Below are positions 43,960 to 49,312 of a DNA stretch of 49,312 bases, piece after piece. The stretch lies in the NCBI GenBank assembly GCA_002104905.1, contig MCFE01000656.1, positions 1 to 49,312 of the forward strand. The letters run 5' to 3'. This DNA is from Basidiobolus meristosporus CBS 931.73 (lineage: Eukaryota > Basidiobolomycota > Basidiobolomycetes > Basidiobolales > Basidiobolaceae). Made by a program: the position numbers and the translations under genes. The notes under the pieces are model-generated. The model worked only from the letters and a program-made list of their open reading frames with translations. It ran no database searches and was not told where the DNA came from. How positions within the stretch are numbered: position 1 is the stretch's first letter; each line of letters begins with the position of its first letter.

Positions 43960-44986
43960 ATCACGCCATTCATCAACCTAATTCTTGAATTCCCGGCCAT
44001 TTTTGGTAGATTTACGGATTATGGAAGCCGAGAAATTAACGAGCCACCCTCCACATTTTCCCGCCAAAGCCTCTCTTTGCTGTTTGTATCACCACTGGGT
44101 GCTGAATACTGGGTGTTGGCAGATGCTCCCATAGCCCGCATGCTGTGTCAACCAAGATTCCATCTTGATTGTTGCTAAATTTTCTGCTCTTCATATAGCA
44201 CGATTCCCTTTCAATCTATTAGTTTAATATTTGATACTCTTGAAAGATCGCGATGCTGCTCTTAGGCCATCAACTGCAGCTGCGGGTGAAGCAAATTTGA
44301 TTAAGCCCACAATTTTAGTTCCAAATGGTGGTGTGAATATTGGGTTGAGTGAGAGCATTGCCAATGACTTGTATATGATTCTGTACTCGCTTCAACCCCG
44401 TAAATCCCAGCCAAATAGCCAATTTCAAGATCGTCCTATTCACCCAAAAGCTCTTGGCTGCTTATCTGCCTAACCTCGGGACTTTTCGGGGTGGCTAGCT
44501 CTCAAGCACGGGAAGGCGTCTCAAGTTAAATGGGTGATTGCAAGGCTTAGGAAATCTGGCCTCACAATTGATCATGTAAGGTTATGGAAATAGGTGTGCC
44601 AAGTTAGGACCTAAGTAATGCTCCATATTCTTTGCGCAAAATCTTAAGCCATTAGGTGCTACACAATGCTTCTACCATTCTGACAATTAGTCAATGCATC
44701 TAATCCTCAACTATTTCAAGTCTCTTGCTGAGTTCTTTGGTGAAATGAACTTATGATAGTGGTGATTTATGTTAAATGTATCTGAATGAAGAGAACCCAC
44801 TCTTAGCCTTAAACTTCTCTGCTATATTTCTGCTCAATGTTGATAGGCATATACTGCACTAAGATACATGGCTGAGTAATATCACCTTCAGCTGAGATAT
44901 ACCAAGATGAATGAGTGGTATCTTGTTAAATGCAAAATGCAGACTGGTGATCTTGCTCAGGGTTAGGGCTGCCTTGTTGGAAAACT
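43960..44986. other. Promoter of Met30-like gene, then unidentified AT-rich DNA
   Basis: The first few hundred bases are the promoter of the minus-strand gene. From about 44180 the DNA is AT-rich and repeat-like. An 80-codon plus-strand frame (44231-44473, LRPSTAAAGEANLIKPTILV) continues in another frame as ALKHGKASQVKWVIARLRKS, which could be a decayed coding remnant; I cannot name it. Confidence 0.4.
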
Positions 44987-45085
44987 TGTAATTACTCCTA
45001 AATATTCACCTAGCTTAGTCATTTAGATCATAACCTACAAATCTAAGATAGTACTGACTAAATTTCTTGTTGGGTTTTACTTAAT
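44987..45085 (+). mobile_element. Copia LTR fragment (plus orientation)
   Basis: Begins TGTAATTACTCCTAAATATT and follows the LTR sequence shared with 46145 and (reverse) 46778-47120 through TTGTTGGGTTTTACTTA, then stops. About the first 100 bp of an LTR of about 340 bp. Confidence 0.75.
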
Positions 45086-45104
45086 CACTTCAGCACTACT
45101 AGGT

Positions 45105-45321
45105 GGGAGGTCCAAGCAGATTATAAATAGCCCCAATTACTATATCATTGAGGGTACAAACTTGGACTATGCCTATTCAGTCCTTATTGATGATCCTCAG
45201 ATTGTAAATAAGACTGTAAATAGCCCTAAGACAGAGCTTTGGAGATCTGCAATGACCAAGGAGTATTGGGCACTGATGAAAAATCAAACTTGGGACTTGG
45301 GCCACTTAACAATCAGCCTGT
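45105..45321 (+). mobile_element. Copia pol fragment (plus orientation, decayed)
   Basis: Translated in pieces it reads NLDYAYSVLIDDPQ, NSPKTELWRSAMTKEYWALM and KNQTWDL, matching the linker just before reverse transcriptase in the minus-strand element at about 48590-48760. Cut at 45321 by the LTR that starts at 45322. Together with 44987-45085 it is the remnant of an older plus-strand element. Confidence 0.8.
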
Positions 45322-45632
45322 TGTAAGAGTCTGGGAGATATTGGAAGTGATTTGGAGTACAAGTAGATTATGTGGTTTCCACTTAATGATTTATTGATAG
45401 TATATACAAGCATAAAGAGTAGGTCTAGAAAGGTCTCAAGAGCATGTATGCAAAGTTTGGGGCTGTTTGGACAGCGTATTGAACTTTCATGTTCTGGGTA
45501 CCCATTGTTTTGATGAGAATATTCTAAGTAAATCCCAACAAGGAACTTGGTCAGCTATTTTCTAAGATTTGTAGGTAAAGATCCAAGTGCCTAAGTTGGG
45601 TGAATATTTAGGTAGAATTACAAACTTTTACA
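45322..45632 (-). mobile_element. Copia LTR (311 bp), 3' LTR of a truncated minus-strand element
   Basis: Starts TGTAAGAGTCTGGGAGATAT and ends AATTACAAACTTTTACA, so it has TGTAA...TTACA ends on the minus strand. It is related along its length to the LTR at 46778-47120 but shorter, lacking a hairpin region. Directly next to it, 45633-45882 is the same pol 3' end (with polypurine tract) that borders the other LTR, which fixes its orientation. Confidence 0.85.
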
Positions 45633-45882
45633 GCAATCCCACTCAACTTAATGTTCATACTGACTAGTCCAAATTTTGACCTAAAATACTCACATTTGTC
45701 TTCAGCTAATGGTTTGGTAAATATGTTTGCAATCATTTCATCTGTAGAGCACTTAACTAAGTCAACCAAGTTATTCCCTATAGCTTCACATATGAAATGA
45801 GGTCTAATATCTATGTGCTTAGTTCTAGTATGAGAAGTTGGATTTATACATAAATGTAGACATCCTTGATTATCTTGAAATT
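45633..45882 (-). mobile_element. Truncated copia pol 3' end (RNase H C-terminus)
   Basis: Homologous to 47121-47375: same polypurine tract (minus strand gttgagtgggattgc) and RNase H C-terminal codons. Carries many substitutions; breaks off at about 45882 where similarity stops. Confidence 0.8.
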
Positions 45883-46144
45883 AACACCAAGAAAAATAAT
45901 TTGGCCCTGCAGGTGGAGCCAATCTAGATCAGCCATCAGGATCTCATCAGGAGACTGTTGTTATACCAGCAGCTTGGAATTAATGACCCTTTGCACAATC
46001 TTATGATGGGATCACAATGGCATTTGGGTAATTTTACCACCAGATGGAGTTAAAAATATTGGGGTGTTTGGATGGTGTTTTGCCAAGGGTGGCATGCCAT
46101 TGTTGCAGCCTTTGTGTGCTCTACAACTATTTGGGTGGATCTCT
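45883..46144. other. Unidentified AT-rich DNA between LTRs
   Basis: 262 bp between element fragments. It may be further retroelement debris, but I find no match to the other copies in the window. Confidence 0.3.
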
Positions 46145-46484
46145 TGTAAAATTTGAATTTCCACCTAAATATTCACCTAGCTTAGTCACTTAGATCAATA
46201 CCTTCAAGTCCTAGAGAATACTGACCAAATTCCTTGTCGGGATTTACTTAGAATATTTTCACCAATATACCAGGTATCCAGAACATGGAAATTCTCAAAG
46301 TTGTCCAAGCAGCCCCAAACTTTACACACATGTTCTTGGGACCTTCCTTAACCTATTCCACATGTTTGCTATGCCAAGACCATGTAAAAGTATGCATACT
46401 ACTTACATTCAATAAATCATTAAGTGAAAACCACATATTCTACTTGTTCTCCCAATCACTTCCAATATCTCCAAAACTCTTACA
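46145..46484 (+). mobile_element. Full-length copia LTR (plus orientation)
   Basis: 340 bp, begins TGTAAAATTTGAATTTCCAC and ends CCAAAACTCTTACA; reverse complement of the LTR at 46778-47120 with moderate divergence. Followed after 3 bp by a primer-binding site and then a gag-like start, so it is the 5' LTR of a plus-strand element. No obvious 5-bp target duplication (TCTCT before, ACAGG after). Confidence 0.88.
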
Positions 46485-46487
46485 ACA

Positions 46488-46499
46488 GGTTATGAGCCC
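46488..46499 (+). other. Retrotransposon primer-binding site matching initiator tRNA-Met anticodon region
   Basis: GGTTATGAGCCC, 3 bp after the LTR. It is the exact complement of GGGCUCAUAACC, the anticodon stem-loop of eukaryotic initiator tRNA-Met. Drosophila copia and yeast Ty5 are known to prime from such an internal half-tRNA. Confidence 0.75.
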
Positions 46500-46578
46500 C
46501 AAGCTGTCACTCTCTGCAATGTCTACTACTGCTATTACTGGAATTTTTCCCTCTGCTGAAAAGTTGGATGGATCTTGT
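46494..46578 (+). mobile_element. Copia gag start, truncated
   Basis: About 28 codons: ATG AGC then SAMSTTAITGIFPSAEKLDG, which matches the usual N-terminus of copia-type gag (an xEKLDGxNY motif). Interrupted immediately afterwards by the LTR fragment starting at 46579. Confidence 0.65.
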
Positions 46579-46777
46579 TGTAATTATTAGGTTGTCACCA
46601 AAATATTCATGCTAATTTAGTCACATAGACCTTACTCTTTGATTAGCATTTTGTCCAGATCAAACTTCTTGTTGGGATTTACTTAGAAAATTTTCACCAA
46701 ATTATCAGGTACCCAGATTATGATCTTTCTCAAAGTTATCCAAAAGCCCCCAAACTTTGCACACATGTTCTTGGTGC
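46579..46777 (+). mobile_element. Copia LTR fragment (plus orientation)
   Basis: Starts TGTAATTATTAGGTTGTCAC, follows the LTR to about GCACACATGTTCTTGG and is then cut by the opposite-facing LTR at 46778. About 195 bp of LTR. Confidence 0.8.
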
Positions 46778-47120
46778 TGTAAGAGTCTTGGAGATATTTG
46801 AAGTAATTGGGAGAACAAGTAGATTATGTGGTTTTCACTTAATGATTTGTTGAATGTAAAAGTAGTATTCATACTTTTACATGATCTTAGCATGACAAAC
46901 ATGTAGAATAGGTTAAGGAAGATCCCAAAAGCATGCATGCAAAGTTTGGGGCTGTTTGGACAACTTTGAGAATTTTCATGTTCTGGGTACCTGGTATTTT
47001 AATGAAAATATTCTAAGTAAATCCCAACAAGGAATTTGGTCAGTATTCTCTAGGACTTGAAGGTGATGATCTAAGTGACTAAGTTAGGTGAATATTTAGG
47101 TGGAATTACAAATTTTTACA
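46778..47120 (-). mobile_element. Full-length copia LTR, 3' LTR of the main minus-strand element
   Basis: 343 bp with TGTAA/TTACA ends. It contains a perfect 10-bp inverted repeat, tgtaaaagta / tacttttaca (46855-46864 and 46872-46881). Adjacent on its right is the polypurine tract of the main element. Confidence 0.9.
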
Positions 47121-47134
47121 ACACTCCCACTCAG

Positions 47135-49312
47135 CTAAATGTTCATTCTGACTAGTCCTAATTTTGACCTAAGATATTCAAACTTGTCTCTAGCTAATGG
47201 TTTGGTAAATATGTCTGCAATCATTTCATCTGTAGGACAGTAAACTAAGCTAACTAAGTTATTCTCTATAGCTTCACGTACAAAATGATGTCTAATATCT
47301 ATGTGCTGGGTTCTAGCATGAAAAGTTGGATTTCTACCTAATTGTATACATCCTTGATTATCTTGAAATAAAGTAATAGGAGTTTTTTGACATAGGCCTA
47401 AATCTGTAAAAAGTTTTCTTAACCACATTGCTTCTTTTGTAGCTTCACAGGCTGCCATATACTCTGCCTCTGTGGTGGAAAGTGTTACAGTTGGTTGCCT
47501 TCTTGAATTCCATGAAATTGCTCCTTTACAGTAAAGAAAGGTGTATCCTGTTGTGGATCTTCTGTCTTCTGAATTTTGTCTCCAATCAGCATCAGAGTAT
47601 CCCATAAGATCCTGTTCTGAATCCTTATAAGTGTATCTTGAGCAGATATCAGCAGTTCCTTTTAGGTATCTAAAATTCTGCTCAACTGCTGCAATATGAT
47701 CAGATCCATAGTTCTGATTATGTTGGCTGACAACTCCCACTGAATATGAGATATCTGGACATGTTCTAAGCATGATATACATCAGACTGCCAACCATAGA
47801 TTGATAAGGAAAATCAGGGCTTTCAGATGGCACCAAGCTCTCATGATTTGGTTGAGTTTGGACCAAGTTAAGGTTTGTCTCCATTGGGGTAGCTGCCGGT
47901 TTACAGTCTTCCATTTGATACTTCTTTAGTATATCTTGAATATACTAGGATTGGCTTAGGGTGATAGTCTGGGTACTTCTGTCTATGGAGAACTTAATCC
48001 CCAAGTAGTAACTGAGTTCTCCTAGATCAGACATCTTGTACTCTTTAGATAGGCTGCACTTAGTCTCTTCCAATGTTGCTAGGTTATTGGTGGCTATAAT
48101 AAGATCATCCACATATAGAGCTAATAGAACTGGATTTGCTCTATCTGGCTTGTAGTATATACTATAGTCAGCATTACTCCTTTTGAAACTCAAGGATTCC
48201 AAATATGATTATTTTTTGCAATTCCAGGCTCTTGATGATTGTTTGAGACCATAAAGTGACTTTTTAAGCTTGCAGACCAAATGGGGGTTATCTTGGTCAA
48301 CAAACCCATCAGGCTGGTCCATATACATGTCCTCATCAAGTTCTCCATTCAAAAATGCGGTTTTTACATCCATTTGATGAATACAAAACTTATATTTTGC
48401 TGCAATAGCCAATATTAATCTGATGGAATTAAACTTGGCCACCGGTGCAAAGGTCTCAGTATAGTCAAGTCCTTTTGTTTGAGAGTATCCTTTGGCTACA
48501 AGTCTTGCTTTGTATCTTTCAATTGTACCATCAGCCTTGTATTTTGTCTTGAAGACCCATCTGCATCCAATTGATTTTTGGTTGATTGGTAATTTGACTA
48601 AGTCCCAAGTTTGATTTTCCATCAGGGCCTGATATTCCTCAGTCCTTGCAGATCTCCAAAACTTTGTCTGAGGGCTATTTAGGGCCTCTTTTACAGTCTG
48701 GGGTTCATCAATATGGACTGAATAGGTATAGGCTAAGTTTGTATCCTCATTGATATAGTAATTTGGGCTATTTCTTGTCTGATTGGATCTCTGGGCATTT
48801 GATACTGGAATGATCACTTCTGGGATATTCCTGGGCACTGTTTCTGGCTGAACCATGGTTGTAGAGTCCTCTGGAGTGAAAAAATCTTCATTGTTTTGCT
48901 CTGATTCAATCCTGACCATTGGTGGACTTGAGATCAAATTTTTGTCATCATCTGATGTCATTATTTGTGAAAATTTTGAATTTTCATCAAACAACACATC
49001 CCTGGACTTGATAAGCTTCTTTGCTTTAGTATTGTAGAGTCTGTATGCCTTACTCTCATTGCAGTAGCCCAAAAATATGCATTTTACACTTTTTGGCTCA
49101 AATTTTGACTGATTTCCAGCCAGTTTTTTGGCATATGCTGTACACCCAAATATTCTTAGATGTTCTGCACTTGGTCTGTATCCATACCATGCTTCAAATG
49201 GAGTAGAATCACAAAGCATTCTGTTATAACTCCTATTTTTAAGGTATACAGCAGTGGCAACTGATTCCACCCAAAAATCATAGGATAATTTTGATCATGG
49301 ATCATAGATGTT
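47135..49312 (-). pseudogene. Copia pol: integrase C-terminus, reverse transcriptase, RNase H (stops in frame)
   Basis: From the right edge: integrase C-terminal part (SVATAVYLKNR, EAWYGYRPSAEHLRIFGCTA), linker, reverse transcriptase (GCRWVFKTK, KARLVAKGYSQ, MDVKTAFLNG, CKLKKSLYGLKQSSRAWN, catalytic LALYVDDLIIA) and RNase H (GYSDADW, STTEAEYMA, HIDIRHHFVRE, ADIFTKPLARDKFEYLRSKL), ending 14 bp before the LTR. Reading stays in one frame but is broken by TGA at 49295-49297, TAA just after RAWNCKK (about 48206-48208) and TAG at about 47945-47947. So the element cannot make a full polyprotein, although active-site motifs survive. Confidence 0.9.

Larger units (their letters stand above)
46778..49312 (-). 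mobile_element. Main Ty1/copia retrotransposon (3' part, continues past window)
   Basis: Minus-strand element made of the 3' LTR (46778-47120), polypurine tract (about 47121-47134, CTGAGTGGGAGTGT on the minus strand) and pol. The pol order, integrase C-terminus then reverse transcriptase then RNase H, is that of Ty1/copia (Pseudoviridae). The 5' half lies outside the window. It is decayed: at least three in-frame stops interrupt pol. Confidence 0.92.

Noticed and set aside
1..49312. tRNA, rRNA or CRISPR features
   Set aside because: I looked for tRNA A/B-box patterns, rRNA-like stretches and regular spaced direct repeats and found none that I could support.

Overview
The window is nuclear DNA from a fungus. 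The evidence is a tandem array of division 2 chitin synthases, yeast-type Met30, Tim9, Mss4 and Aro2 proteins, and many short GT-AG introns (about 55-80 nt). It also carries genes that many yeasts lack but animals keep: an HSDL2-type peroxisomal dehydrogenase, CLYBL citramalyl-CoA lyase, PXMP4, TMEM209, an ELYS-like protein and a BSDC1-like protein. I infer an early-diverging (non-Dikarya) lineage; the exact phylum cannot be read from the sequence.

Layout. 1-6466: three minus-strand chitin synthase copies, A (cut by the window edge), B (two 1-base frameshifts) and C (intact), with strong signs of gene conversion. 6907-12477: a small unknown protein with an internal duplication, an HSDL2-like dehydrogenase ending in SKL, a Ptc1-like PP2C phosphatase and CLYBL. 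12789-27512: RPS13 (uS15), an ELYS-like nucleoporin, TMEM209, PXMP4, RPN12, RPL28 (uL15), the PI4P 5-kinase MSS4 and ATP synthase subunit g. 27731-43959: a kinesin-7, LSM8, RPL20 (eL20), TIM9, a BSD-domain protein, the mitochondrial factor MEF2, chorismate synthase ARO2, a small secretory-pathway membrane protein and a Met30-like F-box/WD40 protein. 43960-49312: an AT-rich island of nested, decayed Ty1/copia retrotransposons (two full-length LTRs of about 340 bp, one 311-bp LTR, two LTR fragments, and pol and gag pieces in both orientations).

Gene packing is tight. Several pairs are divergent with about 230-440 bp of shared promoter (chitin synthase C/small protein, HSDL2/PP2C, CLYBL/RPS13, RPN12/RPL28, RPL20/TIM9, BSD/MEF2), and several pairs are convergent. 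Most genes are housekeeping: translation, proteasome, mitochondrial import and ATP synthase, nuclear pore, shikimate pathway and phosphoinositide signalling. I see no bacterial-type operon, defence system or CRISPR.

Most unusual points: near-perfect homogenisation of the chitin synthase cores with abrupt edges; four single-base insertions that each break an otherwise intact gene (two in chitin synthase B, one in HSDL2, one in the CLYBL presequence), which could be sequence errors or very young lesions; a retrotransposon primer-binding site that matches the anticodon region of initiator tRNA-Met; adjacent ELYS and TMEM209 genes; and an exon of RPL28 that consists of the start codon alone.
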